NCBI GenBank assembly: GCA_934503195.1
Contig: CAKSVM010000004.1
Coordinates: forward strand, 9,695-73,694
Reading direction: 5' to 3'
Source of the DNA: an uncultured Eubacteriales bacterium
GTDB taxonomy: Bacteria; Bacillota; Clostridia; Oscillospirales; CAG-272
DNA: 64,000 bases
Made by a program: the position numbers and the translations under genes. The notes under the pieces were generated by a model. It did not search any database, was not told the origin of the DNA, and saw only the letters and a program-made list of their open reading frames with translations. Every line of letters starts with the position of its first letter. Within the stretch, counting starts at the first letter, position 1. This document shows positions 35,580 through 44,394 of this stretch, piece by piece.

Positions 35580-37051
35580 AAACAAAGAAAATAGCCGATA
35601 ATCTGACGCGCGCTTTTTCGCTCACACTGGCACTTATGATATTACTCGCGTCTTGCGGCGAGGGCGGAAATGCGAACGTCGAAACGACTGATCCTGAGAT
35701 CACAGGATCAGTAAGAGTCGAAAGCACGACAGTCAACCCCGGCGAGGTATCGTCGCTACCAGAAAATTTCGATCTTGAAAACTATGAGTTCAGTCTCCTC
35801 CGCCAGACTCCCTCCGAAATAGTGTGGTCGCTCAACGAGTTCGCGCCGGATGAGCAGAGCGGTGAGGTTCTGAGCGACGCGTTCTATCAGCGAAATCAGA
35901 AGGTGACCGAAAAATACAATTTCAGGATTACAGTCACCGACAACGCTTCGAAGACGCGCGACCTGATCAGAACGTCGGTACTCGCCGGGGACGACGAATA
36001 CGACGCCGCGCTCATAAGAATCGACGAGGAGAAGAACGCTTACGACGGCACATATCTTAACCTTCACGAGCTTCCGTATCTTGATCTCGAAAAGAGCTGG
36101 TGGAGTCAGTCGCTGATAGCTGACATGACAATCGGCGGCGTGCTGCCTTTCCTGACCGGAGACATCATCGTCTGCGAAAACGATTCGATGTACATGACGA
36201 TGTACAACAGCGCGCTCGGCGCGGATTTCGGAATCGGCGATCTCTATGAGACGGTGCGCGAGGGGAAATGGACGATTGACAGTATGTATTCCGCTATGAA
36301 GTTTGTCAACGCCGATCTCAACGACGACGGAAAGTATGACGAGAATGACCGATATGGTTTGCTCTACGCAGACAACGCGGCGGCTCTGCCGTATTTTGCC
36401 GGAACAGAAACCCTCCTCTTTGAAGGACAGGGAGATGAGATCACCTATAACGCGAACTCCGAGCGTGCTTACTCGGTCTATGAAAAGATGCAGACAATCC
36501 TTTCGGACAACACTATATCGTATAACTGGTCGAATCTCAAAACCGACATTTCCGCGAAGATCGCCGGGATGATTGAGTCGAAAAAAGTGCTTTTCCAGAC
36601 GATGGTGCTTTCGTTTGTCAGAAGAAACTTCCGCGACGTAAAGACCGACTTCGGACTCCTTCCGCTCCCGAAATACGATGAGAGTCAGGCAGAATACGCG
36701 ACCTGTATCGGCACAGCGACGCCATATCTCTTCGTTCCGGCGACTGTGAAGGACACCGAAAAGGTCGGATTCATTCTCGAAGCCCTCGCGTCAGAGTCTG
36801 AGGAGATCACCGAGACCTATTACAAGGTCGCGATGCAGTCGAAGTACACGCGCGACGACGAGTCGTATGAGATGATCGAACTCGCACAGCAAAATATCGT
36901 TTTCGACACCGGATTCATCTTCGATTTCGGCGGGCTTATGGGGCAGATCAGACTCGGACTTATGAAGGACACCCCGTACGCGTCGCTCATCGCCTCGTAC
37001 GAGACTGCCGCGAATGAAGCCGTAACGAAGCTCTATGAAAGTGTAAAATAA
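35576..37051 (+). CDS. Solute-binding lipoprotein, second of an overlapping pair
   Basis: 491 residues: the lipoprotein signal is longer than in the paralogues (lipobox LLASC near residue 24), then a linker and the SBP body with E-G-K-W-T-I-D-S-M and L-P-K-Y-D-E-S-Q-A-E-Y. It is only distantly similar to the SBP just upstream outside the shared motifs, so the pair is not a recent duplication. The ATG overlaps the previous stop (ATGA), ensuring coupled translation. The ligand is probably related to the substrate of the operon's hydrolase. Confidence 0.9.
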   Translation: MKTKKIADNLTRAFSLTLALMILLASCGEGGNANVETTDPEITGSVRVESTTVNPGEVSSLPENFDLENYEFSLLRQTPSEIVWSLNEFAPDEQSGEVLSDAFYQRNQKVTEKYNFRITVTDNASKTRDLIRTSVLAGDDEYDAALIRIDEEKNAYDGTYLNLHELPYLDLEKSWWSQSLIADMTIGGVLPFLTGDIIVCENDSMYMTMYNSALGADFGIGDLYETVREGKWTIDSMYSAMKFVNADLNDDGKYDENDRYGLLYADNAAALPYFAGTETLLFEGQGDEITYNANSERAYSVYEKMQTILSDNTISYNWSNLKTDISAKIAGMIESKKVLFQTMVLSFVRRNFRDVKTDFGLLPLPKYDESQAEYATCIGTATPYLFVPATVKDTEKVGFILEALASESEEITETYYKVAMQSKYTRDDESYEMIELAQQNIVFDTGFIFDFGGLMGQIRLGLMKDTPYASLIASYETAANEAVTKLYESVK

Positions 37052-37062
37052 AAGGAAATCTT

Positions 37063-38031
37063 ATGGATAAGACAAAAGTTAAGGAGATCATCGGAAGATA
37101 CGGTGTTCTCCCGGTGATAAACATAACCGAAAAGGAAACGGCGGTTCCGCTTGCCGATTCTCTCGCTGCCGGAGGACTGCCGCTCATCGAGGTGACTCTC
37201 CGCTCGGAAAGCTCGCTTGAGTCGATAAAAGCGATTAAGAAAGCGCGGCCGGAGATTCTTGTCGGCGCGGGAACGGTGCTCACGACCGGAAAGGTCGACG
37301 CCGCTATAGACGCCGGAGCTGATTTCATCGTCTCACCTGGATATGATCCGGAGCTTTTCAGGTACTGCAACAAGCTCGGTGTCGCGGTGACGCCGGGATG
37401 CTCGACGGCGAGCGAGATTCAGGACGCGGTGAAAAACGGCGTTGAGATCGTGAAATTCTTCCCGGCCGAACAGAGCGGCGGACTGAAGACGATAAAGCTT
37501 CTCTCCGGTCCGTTTCCGGGAGTGAAATTCCTTCCGACCGGAGGAATCACACTCGATAATCTCGGCGGATATCTCTCATGCGATAAGGTGATCGCCTGCG
37601 GAGGGAGCTTCATGGCGAATTCCGCTATGATCGCGGCGGGCGATTTCGATGGGATAACCAAGAACTGCGAGAGGGCGGTTCGCGAGTCGCTCGGATTCAG
37701 GCTGGCGCACATCGGAATAAACGGCAAAAGCCGCGAGGATTCGCTCGGAACGGCAAAGTTCATCGCGTCGCTCTTCGGATTCCCGATACGCGAATGCTCG
37801 GCGTCGGTCTTCGCGGGAGAAATTGCCGAGTGCATGGATTCTCCGCGCGGAACAAACGGACATATCGGCATCTCGACAAGATCGTTAGTCCGCGCGATGG
37901 AATATCTTTCGGTAAAAGGCGTGAAATTTGATGTTGAGACGATGAAGTACGACAAAGCCGGGAATGTGACCTGCGCGTATTTCAGTGAAGAGATCGCGGG
38001 ATTTGCTTGGCATATTGTAAAAGGAGAGTAA
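37063..38031 (+). CDS. eda: KDPG/KHG aldolase fused to a VOC (glyoxalase-like) domain
   Basis: 322 residues. Residues 1-200 are a class I KDPG aldolase: Glu43 (LIEVTLR), Arg47, and Schiff-base Lys131 in IVKFFPAE. It splits 2-keto-3-deoxy-6-phosphogluconate into pyruvate and glyceraldehyde 3-phosphate. The classical enzyme ends near residue 210; here about 115 more residues follow (FRLAHIGINGKS ... FAWHIVKGE), whose strand pattern looks like a VOC/glyoxalase-type metal domain. The added domain may bind or epimerise a related sugar acid. It stands 11 bases after the SBP gene and 1 base before the kinase gene that makes its substrate. Confidence 0.85.
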   Translation: MDKTKVKEIIGRYGVLPVINITEKETAVPLADSLAAGGLPLIEVTLRSESSLESIKAIKKARPEILVGAGTVLTTGKVDAAIDAGADFIVSPGYDPELFRYCNKLGVAVTPGCSTASEIQDAVKNGVEIVKFFPAEQSGGLKTIKLLSGPFPGVKFLPTGGITLDNLGGYLSCDKVIACGGSFMANSAMIAAGDFDGITKNCERAVRESLGFRLAHIGINGKSREDSLGTAKFIASLFGFPIRECSASVFAGEIAECMDSPRGTNGHIGISTRSLVRAMEYLSVKGVKFDVETMKYDKAGNVTCAYFSEEIAGFAWHIVKGE

Positions 38032-38032
38032 G

Positions 38033-39055
38033 ATGAAAAAAGTAATCGGATTCGGGGACTATATGCTCCGCCTTGGCCCGGAAGGGTATCTGAAATTAAT
38101 TCAGGCTGACAGATTTGTCCTGAATTACACGGGAGCCGAGGGAAATGTCGTCACCTCGCTCGCTTACATGGGCATTCCGACCGAGCTTGTGACAAAGCTC
38201 CCCGAAAACGCGATCGCCGAGTGCGCTGAGGCGAATCTCAGAAAATACCGCGTCGGATGCGAGCATATCGCTCACGGCGGCGATCGGATCGGAATTTTCT
38301 ACGCCGAGAAAGGCGCGTCGCAGCGTCCGTCGGGAATTGTTTACGACCGGAAACACTCGGCGTTCTCGACGAGCGAGCCGGAGGATTATGACTGGAACGA
38401 AATTCTTGACGGCGCGGGATACTTCCACTTCACCGGAATAACCCCGGCTCTCGGCGGAAAGCTCCCGGAAATCTGCCTTGAAGCCTGCGAGACAGCGAAA
38501 AAACTTGGTGTCACGGTCAGCTGCGATCTCAATTACCGCAAGAATCTCTGGAGCCGCGAGAACGCGAAGAAAACTATGGAAAAGCTTCTCGGATATGTCG
38601 ATATTCTCATCGCCAACGAGGAAGACGCGGCCGACGTGCTCGGAATCCGCGCCGCTGATTCCGACGTGATCTCGGGAAAGCTCTCGCGCGAGGGATATGT
38701 TGACGTGGCAAGACAGATAAGCGAAAAATACGGCATCGAAAAGGTCGCGATAACTCTCAGAAAGAGCATCAGCGCGTCGGACAACGACTGGTCGGCACTT
38801 TTATACGACGGAGGCGTTCCGTATTTCTCGAAGGAATATCACATTCATATTGTCGACCGCGTCGGCGGCGGAGATTCATTCGCGGCGGGACTGATTTACG
38901 CTGTCGGAAATGGTTTTCCACCGAAGGAATGCGTTGAGTTTGCGGCGGCGGCTTCCTGCCTCAAACAGACGATTGAGCTTGACGTCAATCTCTCAAAGTC
39001 GTCGGATATTCTCCGTCTCATGAATGGCGACGGCTCAGGCCGCGTGCAGAGATGA
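38033..39055 (+). CDS. kdgK: PfkB-family sugar kinase, likely KDG kinase
   Basis: 340 residues of the ribokinase/PfkB family: N-terminal G-x-G-D-Y sugar-site region, NYTGAEGNVVTSLAYMG, and the C-terminal motif D-R-V-G-G-G-D-S-F-A-A-G with the catalytic Asp. Phosphorylates 2-keto-3-deoxygluconate with ATP. The assignment to KDG rather than fructose or ribose rests on the aldolase immediately before it and the mannonate dehydratase at the end of the operon. Spacing to the aldolase gene is 1 base, with AAAGGAG inside the aldolase end. Confidence 0.85.
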   Translation: MKKVIGFGDYMLRLGPEGYLKLIQADRFVLNYTGAEGNVVTSLAYMGIPTELVTKLPENAIAECAEANLRKYRVGCEHIAHGGDRIGIFYAEKGASQRPSGIVYDRKHSAFSTSEPEDYDWNEILDGAGYFHFTGITPALGGKLPEICLEACETAKKLGVTVSCDLNYRKNLWSRENAKKTMEKLLGYVDILIANEEDAADVLGIRAADSDVISGKLSREGYVDVARQISEKYGIEKVAITLRKSISASDNDWSALLYDGGVPYFSKEYHIHIVDRVGGGDSFAAGLIYAVGNGFPPKECVEFAAAASCLKQTIELDVNLSKSSDILRLMNGDGSGRVQR

Positions 39056-39079
39056 GCCCGAAAGGAATTACAAAAAAAG

Positions 39080-39922
39080 ATGAAACCCGAAATAATCCTT
39101 GATCTTCCGCTTCTCGTCGGGGAAAGCCCGGTCTGGGACGACCGGAAAAACGAGCTGCTCTTCATTGATATCCGCGGGAAATGCTTCTATCGGATGGACT
39201 ACGCGACCGGAAAGTACGAAAAGACCGATCTTCCACAGCTGGTCGGGTGTCTGGCACTCTGTGAAAACGATGATCTCCTGATCTCGCTGGAGGACGGCGT
39301 TTACCGTTTTACTGACGGCGCACTGACTCCGGCGCACAAAATAACAAAGCTCAAAGGCGAACGTTTCAATGACGGAAAGGTCGGACCGGACGGATATTAC
39401 TACGTCGGCACGGCGGGAGAGAATTTTTCCGGAGCGTTCTATCGTCTCGGTAAAGATGGGCTTGTCGAGCTTTTCGACCGCTGCGGATGCTCAAACGGAC
39501 TCGACTGGACAGCCGACGGAAAGGTCATGTACTACTGCGATTCGCGCGAGCAGAAGCTCGAACGCTTCGATTTCGACGCGATATCGCATACTGTCAGCAG
39601 ACGCTCAACGATAGAGGAAATCCCGCTCGCGGTCGGGAGCGGAGACGGAATGACGATCGACGCGGACGGAAATCTCTGGCTCGCCGTATGGGGCGGCTCG
39701 CGCGTTCTGCATATCGACCCCGTGAGCGGAAAAACGCTTGACGAGATAATCCTTCCGGCGGGTCAGGTCAGCTCCTGCTGTTTTGCCGGGGACGATCTCG
39801 GCGACCTTATCATAACGACGGCCGCCGTCCGCACCGTTCTTACAAAAGAGCCGCTCGCCGGACGGATATTCAGAGTCCGCCCCGGCGTGAAAGGCGTGAA
39901 ATTCGCGAGGTATAAATTTTAA
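39080..39922 (+). CDS. SMP-30/gluconolactonase family lactonase
   Basis: 280 residues forming a six-bladed propeller. The metal-binding residues of the family are visible: Glu in VGESPVWD, Asn in CSNGLDW and Asp in SGDGMTIDADG. Such enzymes open sugar lactones to aldonic acids. In this operon it most likely opens the lactone made by an aldose dehydrogenase, which would make an aldonate such as mannonate for the dehydratase at 40749. The stop overlaps the next ATG (TAATG). No signal peptide, so it acts in the cytoplasm. Confidence 0.85.
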   Translation: MKPEIILDLPLLVGESPVWDDRKNELLFIDIRGKCFYRMDYATGKYEKTDLPQLVGCLALCENDDLLISLEDGVYRFTDGALTPAHKITKLKGERFNDGKVGPDGYYYVGTAGENFSGAFYRLGKDGLVELFDRCGCSNGLDWTADGKVMYYCDSREQKLERFDFDAISHTVSRRSTIEEIPLAVGSGDGMTIDADGNLWLAVWGGSRVLHIDPVSGKTLDEIILPAGQVSSCCFAGDDLGDLIITTAAVRTVLTKEPLAGRIFRVRPGVKGVKFARYKF

Positions 39923-40752
39923 TGGAAAAGCAAAACAAAACCGTAATCGTAACCGGGGCGGAGATCGGACACACCGGGTACGCGATCGCCGCGAGATTCG
40001 CCAAAGCAGGATATAACGCCGTTGCCGTCTGCCTTGACGAAAAAGACGCGGTGGCTTCAGCGTGTGCGATAAGAAGAGATTTCGGAGTCGACGCGCTTGG
40101 CTTCGGACTCGATCTCAGAAGCGAAAGTGACGCCGCTGAACTCTTCGCTGAACTTGACCGTCTTGGAATATTTGCCGAAACGCTGATACTGAATGCCGCC
40201 GATCTCGCTCTCGGCGAAGATCCGTCGGTCGGGACGCCGTTTTTCTCGGTGACGCCGGAATATCTCGATCATATTCTGAAGGCGAACGTCGTCGGAAATT
40301 TCCGTATGGCAAAGCTCGCCGCAGAGAGAATGCGCGAGCGGCACAAGGGGTCGATTGTCTTCATGAGCTCGAATTCGGCGGTCCGTCCGAATCCCGACCG
40401 TGTGCCGTATGTCACTTCAAAGGGCGCGATAAACTCAATGGCGCGTTCGATGGCGGTCGATCTCGGAAAGTTCGGAATCAGATGCAACGCGATAATGCCG
40501 GGGACGATAAAAACCGCAAGATGGATAGCTATGGGCGACAAGCAGATTTCGAACGGAAGCATGACGCCAATCGGCGACATTTCGGACTTTGACGACATCG
40601 CGAACGCGGCGTATTACCTCGGCTCTGACGAGTCGAAGAACGTCACGGGAACCGAGATAACGGTCGACGGCGGAATGTCAACGCAGATCTATCCGGCAGT
40701 ACTGAATAAGTACCGCGCTGAGGAAATCGCCCGAAGGGAGAATGAAAAATGA
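39922..40752 (+). CDS. Short-chain dehydrogenase/reductase of the KDPG operon
   Basis: 276 residues: cofactor loop TGAEIGHTGYAIA at 11-23, a NAAD in place of NNAG, FMSSNSA with the catalytic Ser, and Y-V-T-S-K. Two readings fit: oxidation of an aldose at C1 to the lactone that the SMP-30 protein opens, or reduction of fructuronate to mannonate (an SDR-type UxuB). The lactonase next door favours the first; absence of a uronate isomerase gene also does. Its stop overlaps the dehydratase start by 4 bases. Confidence 0.85.
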   Translation: MEKQNKTVIVTGAEIGHTGYAIAARFAKAGYNAVAVCLDEKDAVASACAIRRDFGVDALGFGLDLRSESDAAELFAELDRLGIFAETLILNAADLALGEDPSVGTPFFSVTPEYLDHILKANVVGNFRMAKLAAERMRERHKGSIVFMSSNSAVRPNPDRVPYVTSKGAINSMARSMAVDLGKFGIRCNAIMPGTIKTARWIAMGDKQISNGSMTPIGDISDFDDIANAAYYLGSDESKNVTGTEITVDGGMSTQIYPAVLNKYRAEEIARRENEK

Positions 40753-41771
40753 AGATAATTATGGGCGCGATCAAGGAGTTCAACGACGACGCGCTGATGC
40801 TCGCAAGACAGCTCGGTTCAAAGGGATTTCACTTCAACACGCCGCCGATCGCGTCGGCCGACGAAAAATACTGGACCGTAAGATCGCTGAAATGGCTTCG
40901 CGAGTACACCGAGAAGTTCGGTCTCAGCCTTGATATGATCGAAAATGTCCCGATACGTTTTTTCGACAAGATCATAATGGGTCTTCCGGGGCGCGACGAG
41001 CAGATTGAGAACTATATAAAGACACTTCACAACATGGGCGAGGCCGGGATTCCGATACTCGGTCATCATTTCTGTCCGACGTGGGCGTGGCGGACGAGTA
41101 TTTCGAAGCCGTATCGCGGATTCGCGACGGTTTCGGCATACGACCGCTCGGTCGAGGACAAAGTTCCGAACGCTTATACGGTCAGCAGACAGCATATGAT
41201 CACGATGGGAGACGATATAATCCCACCGACCGCCGACGATCTCTGGAAGAATTTTGAGTATTTCATAAAAGCCGTGATTCCCGAAGCCGAGCGCGCCGGG
41301 GTAAGACTTATCACTCATCCGTCTGATCCGCCGCTCAGAGTCGTCGCGGGTGTGGAGCGGATTTTCATCTCGAAGGGGGATTTTCTGAGAGCCGAGAGAA
41401 TCGCCGACAATCCCGCGTGGGGGATCAACTTCTGCATGGGAACCTTTTCACAGCTCGGAGGCGAGGAATGCGTGGTCGATATGCTCCGCGAGTTTGTGCC
41501 GAAAAAGCGGGTCGGGATGGTGCATTTCCGCGACGTGCAGGGGACGATTGATAATTTCAGCGAGTGCTATCTGGGAGACGGTCGGATGAATCCGGCGCGG
41601 ATCATGCGCGAGCTTTACGAAAACGGCTACGACGGGCTTCTGCTCGATGATCATGTTCCGTATCTCGCGAACGACACGAGATGGGGACACACCTCGCGCG
41701 CGTATGAGTTCGGGTACATCTCCGGCCTTGCCGCCGCGACGGAGGCGGCGATGAGGGTTACTGAAGAATAA
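40749..41771 (+). CDS. uxuA: Mannonate dehydratase (UxuA-like)
   Basis: 340 residues; a TIM-barrel metal enzyme with HHFCPTWAWRTS near residue 100, the LITHPSDPP strand and GMVHFRDVQGT, typical of UxuA. It removes water from D-mannonate to give 2-keto-3-deoxygluconate, the substrate of the kinase at 38033. It is the last gene of the operon and overlaps the SDR gene by 4 bases. Slightly shorter than E. coli UxuA, as common in Bacillota. With lactonase, kinase and aldolase it makes a closed route from lactone to pyruvate and glyceraldehyde 3-phosphate. Confidence 0.9.
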   Translation: MKIIMGAIKEFNDDALMLARQLGSKGFHFNTPPIASADEKYWTVRSLKWLREYTEKFGLSLDMIENVPIRFFDKIIMGLPGRDEQIENYIKTLHNMGEAGIPILGHHFCPTWAWRTSISKPYRGFATVSAYDRSVEDKVPNAYTVSRQHMITMGDDIIPPTADDLWKNFEYFIKAVIPEAERAGVRLITHPSDPPLRVVAGVERIFISKGDFLRAERIADNPAWGINFCMGTFSQLGGEECVVDMLREFVPKKRVGMVHFRDVQGTIDNFSECYLGDGRMNPARIMRELYENGYDGLLLDDHVPYLANDTRWGHTSRAYEFGYISGLAAATEAAMRVTEE

Positions 41772-41799
41772 CGAATTATGAAAGAAGTGCTTATGTCGG

Positions 41800-41901
41800 A
41801 TGGTTCCCGCCAAGGCCGCCCAACGCTCAGCGATTATCGGGCGAAGCCGCCGCGTCGAGCGTAAAATGATGGTTCCCGCCAAGGCCGCCCGACGCTCAGC
41901 G
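41800..41901 (+). repeat. Two direct copies of a 33-bp repeat
   Basis: ATGGTTCCCGCCAAGGCCGC followed by CCRACGCTCAGCG occurs at 41800-41832 and 41869-41901 (start-to-start 69 bases) with one mismatch. It lies between converging genes. The spacer contains CGGGCGAAGCCGCCG, also GC-rich. Confidence 0.85.
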
Positions 41902-41922
41902 TGCTTAACGTGGACATATACT

Positions 41923-42756
41923 TTATCCCCCTTCTCTCATCATCCTCCTGTATTCAGCCGGACTCATCCCATACCTCGCGCGAAACACGCGGTTAAAAAA
42001 CGTGAGCGATGGAAAGCCCGAGCTGCCCGCGATTTCCTCGATGCTGTAATCTCCGGTCATAAGCAGCGACGTCGCGTACGCGAGCCGCTTCATTTTCAGG
42101 TAATTCGAAAATGTCGTCCCAAGTTCCTTCGAAAAATATCTGCTCAGATAATCCGGATTCACGCTTACTTCCCTTGCCGCGTCCGCGAGGCTCAGCCGTT
42201 CGGTGAAATGCTCCGAAATGTAGCAAAGCACACGTGAAAGCCGCTCCGTCCGGTCACTGACCGATTCGCTCACATACGCGTTTTCCTCGCACATCGTAAG
42301 CTCGATGATTATCCGCTCCGCGAGATTCTGACTCAGAAGACACCCGCTTTCGCTCCGGTTGCCACAGGATTCAATGAGTTCATCAAACATTTTTTCGAAA
42401 CGCGTAGATTTTTCCCCGACGTCAAGCGCGCACGGAAGCCTGTCAAGAAGCGTCCGGATTTTCGCGCCGACCTTTTCCGGCATAAGAATGAATTTTCTGA
42501 CTCCGAAGGTCTCACCCTTCGGGTTGTAGCTGTGAAAATCGGTCGGCTTCATAACCGAGACGCACCCCGGCGAAAACTCATAAATCTTACCGTCGGCAAT
42601 ATGCGTCGCGCCGCCCGAGACGAACAGTTCAACCTCATAATAGCTGTGCCAGTGAAGCGGGATCGGGCCGTGAACCGAATCCTTCGCCTGCACCGCGAAC
42701 TGTATGTCGTCGTATTTCACGAGATCCGAAACAAACTTTTCCGACATTCGCACCAC
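41923..42756 (-). CDS. AraC-family regulator of the SBP-GH28 operon
   Basis: 277 residues. Cupin-like sensor with PLHWHSYYEVELFVSGG, typical of sugar-responsive members, and a C-terminal double helix-turn-helix (LSLADAAREVSVNPDYLSRYFSKELG, then YSIEEIAGSSGFPSLTFFNRVFRARYGMSPAEY). Divergent from the operon starting with the SBP at 42899. Consensus promoter at 42769-42797. Probably activates the neighbouring operon on binding a galacturonide or other oligosaccharide. Confidence 0.92.
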   Translation of the reverse strand: MVRMSEKFVSDLVKYDDIQFAVQAKDSVHGPIPLHWHSYYEVELFVSGGATHIADGKIYEFSPGCVSVMKPTDFHSYNPKGETFGVRKFILMPEKVGAKIRTLLDRLPCALDVGEKSTRFEKMFDELIESCGNRSESGCLLSQNLAERIIIELTMCEENAYVSESVSDRTERLSRVLCYISEHFTERLSLADAAREVSVNPDYLSRYFSKELGTTFSNYLKMKRLAYATSLLMTGDYSIEEIAGSSGFPSLTFFNRVFRARYGMSPAEYRRMMREGG

Positions 42757-42768
42757 TCCTTTTCAGCT

Positions 42769-42797
42769 ATTATAACACACCAAATCAATAATGTCAA
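42769..42797 (-). promoter_or_regulatory. Consensus promoter of the AraC gene at 42756
   Basis: TTGACA (42792-42797), 17 bases, TATAAT (42769-42774); the transcript starts very close to the gene. Confidence 0.85.
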
Positions 42798-42826
42798 GAT
42801 AGTGCCGTAAATCGACGTGATCCGAC

Positions 42827-42855
42827 TTGAATTGTCGTGAGATTTTGTTTATAAT
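42827..42855 (+). promoter_or_regulatory. Promoter of the SBP-GH28 operon with near-repeats upstream
   Basis: TTGAAT (42827-42832), 17 bases, TATAAT (42850-42855). TCGACGTGA (42812-42820) and TTGTCGTGA (42832-42840) are 20 bases apart and flank the -35 box, as AraC half-sites would. Confidence 0.65.
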
Positions 42856-42898
42856 AGAGTCATCAACCGGAACAAATTCCGGAAAAAGGAGAACGATC

Positions 42899-44386
42899 AT
42901 GAAAACAGATCTGAAAAGACTCACGGCAATTCTCATCCTCGCCGGACTATCAGCCTCCGCGCTTTCCTGCGGCAGTGAAGCTCCGACTCCGGTCGAGTCG
43001 ACGTCCGATTCCACTACCGAAACCGACGCCGTGACCGAAAAAGCTTTCCCGTCTCTTCCCGACGACCTGAAGTTCGGCGGAGAGACGATAAACGTCCTTA
43101 TCCGCGAGGACAGCGGCTCAGGCTCGGTACTCTGGAAAAACGAATTCGACGTTGAATCCCAGAGCGGCGACGTCGTCAGCGACGCCGTCTGGCAGCGCAA
43201 TCAGACCGTATCGGAGTATCTTGACATAAAGATAAACTACGAAAAGCTCCCCGGCGCGTGGAACGACAAGGATAATTTTCTCTCGACCGTCCGCACGAGC
43301 ATAATGGCGTCCGACTCGGCGTGGGACGTCATCGGAAGCTATCAGTACTACACGCCGACGCTTGTCACCGAAGGGCTTTATAAGAATCTCTACGACTTTC
43401 CGAACATCGACTACTCCGCCGACTGGTGGCCTGACGACTTCATAAACACGATCGCGCTGAAAAACAAGCTCTACTTCATCACCGGAAGCATCGCGCTCTC
43501 GTCCTCGCGCGACATGATCGTCACTTTCTTCAACAAGAAGATCGCCGATGAATTCAGCATCGACCCCTACAAGATCGTAAAGGACGGCGAATGGACGATC
43601 GACAAGGCAAACGAACTCTCGTCGCTCGTCGCGGGCGACCTCAACGGCGACGGCAAAATGACTCTCGGCGATGACCGCTTCGGATACATGAACTATTCGG
43701 TCGGCGAATATCTCGTCTCGGGCGGAACAAAGCCCTCCGACCGCAACGCCGACGGACTCCCCGAATACCGGCTTACCGACGAGAGATATGCCAATGTCGT
43801 GTCAAAGCTCCAGTCGCTGCTCTTTGACTGCGATGGCTCGGTCAGCTATCCGCAGAGTTCGGCGTATCAGGAGCGCAACAGCATCTTCAAGAACGATCAG
43901 GTACTCTTCTTTGTCACCGGACTCGCGCAGTCGGACGAGTTCCGTGACATGGACTCGGATTTCGGCATAATCCCAATCGTGAAGCTCGATAAGGAGCAGG
44001 AGAATTACTACACACGGCTTGGCGACAGCTATACAGTCTTCGGCGTCCCGGTCGACTCGGGTAAGGACGACGAGCTTGTCGGCGCGTTCCTTGAGGCGAT
44101 GGCGTATGAGGGCTACAAGACCGTTTCCCCGGCGTATTATTCGACTGTCCTCAAGGACAAGATCTCGCGTGACACCGAGTCGATCGAGATGCTTGAGATG
44201 ATTCAGAAGAATCTCGTCTACACCTTCGACTATCTCTATTCGTCGGTTCTCGGCGACGTCGGATCGGTCATGCGTGCTCCGCTTCAGGACAAGTCTGTCG
44301 GCTTCGCGTCATATGTAGCGGCAAGAATAGACTCGTGGCAGGCAAGCCTTGACAGACTTGTCGCGAAGTTCGATGATCTGAACTAG
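42899..44386 (+). CDS. Solute-binding lipoprotein of the GH28 operon
   Basis: About 495 residues from the ATG at 42899 (AAAAAGGAGAAC upstream; an in-frame ATG at 42827 lies inside the promoter and is rejected). Lipobox SALSC (Cys24), Thr/Ser/Glu linker, then the SBP body with D-G-E-W-T-I-D-K-A and a variant of the shared motif, I-V-K-L-D-K-E-Q-E-N-Y. It precedes the GH28-like gene by 8 bases. Ligand probably a pectic or related oligosaccharide. No permease present. Confidence 0.9.
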   Translation: MKTDLKRLTAILILAGLSASALSCGSEAPTPVESTSDSTTETDAVTEKAFPSLPDDLKFGGETINVLIREDSGSGSVLWKNEFDVESQSGDVVSDAVWQRNQTVSEYLDIKINYEKLPGAWNDKDNFLSTVRTSIMASDSAWDVIGSYQYYTPTLVTEGLYKNLYDFPNIDYSADWWPDDFINTIALKNKLYFITGSIALSSSRDMIVTFFNKKIADEFSIDPYKIVKDGEWTIDKANELSSLVAGDLNGDGKMTLGDDRFGYMNYSVGEYLVSGGTKPSDRNADGLPEYRLTDERYANVVSKLQSLLFDCDGSVSYPQSSAYQERNSIFKNDQVLFFVTGLAQSDEFRDMDSDFGIIPIVKLDKEQENYYTRLGDSYTVFGVPVDSGKDDELVGAFLEAMAYEGYKTVSPAYYSTVLKDKISRDTESIEMLEMIQKNLVYTFDYLYSSVLGDVGSVMRAPLQDKSVGFASYVAARIDSWQASLDRLVAKFDDLN

Positions 44387-44394
44387 GAGCGGAA

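Noticed and set aside
41800..41901. Possible CRISPR array
   Set aside because: Only two GC-rich repeat copies and no cas gene; the spacing alone is not enough.
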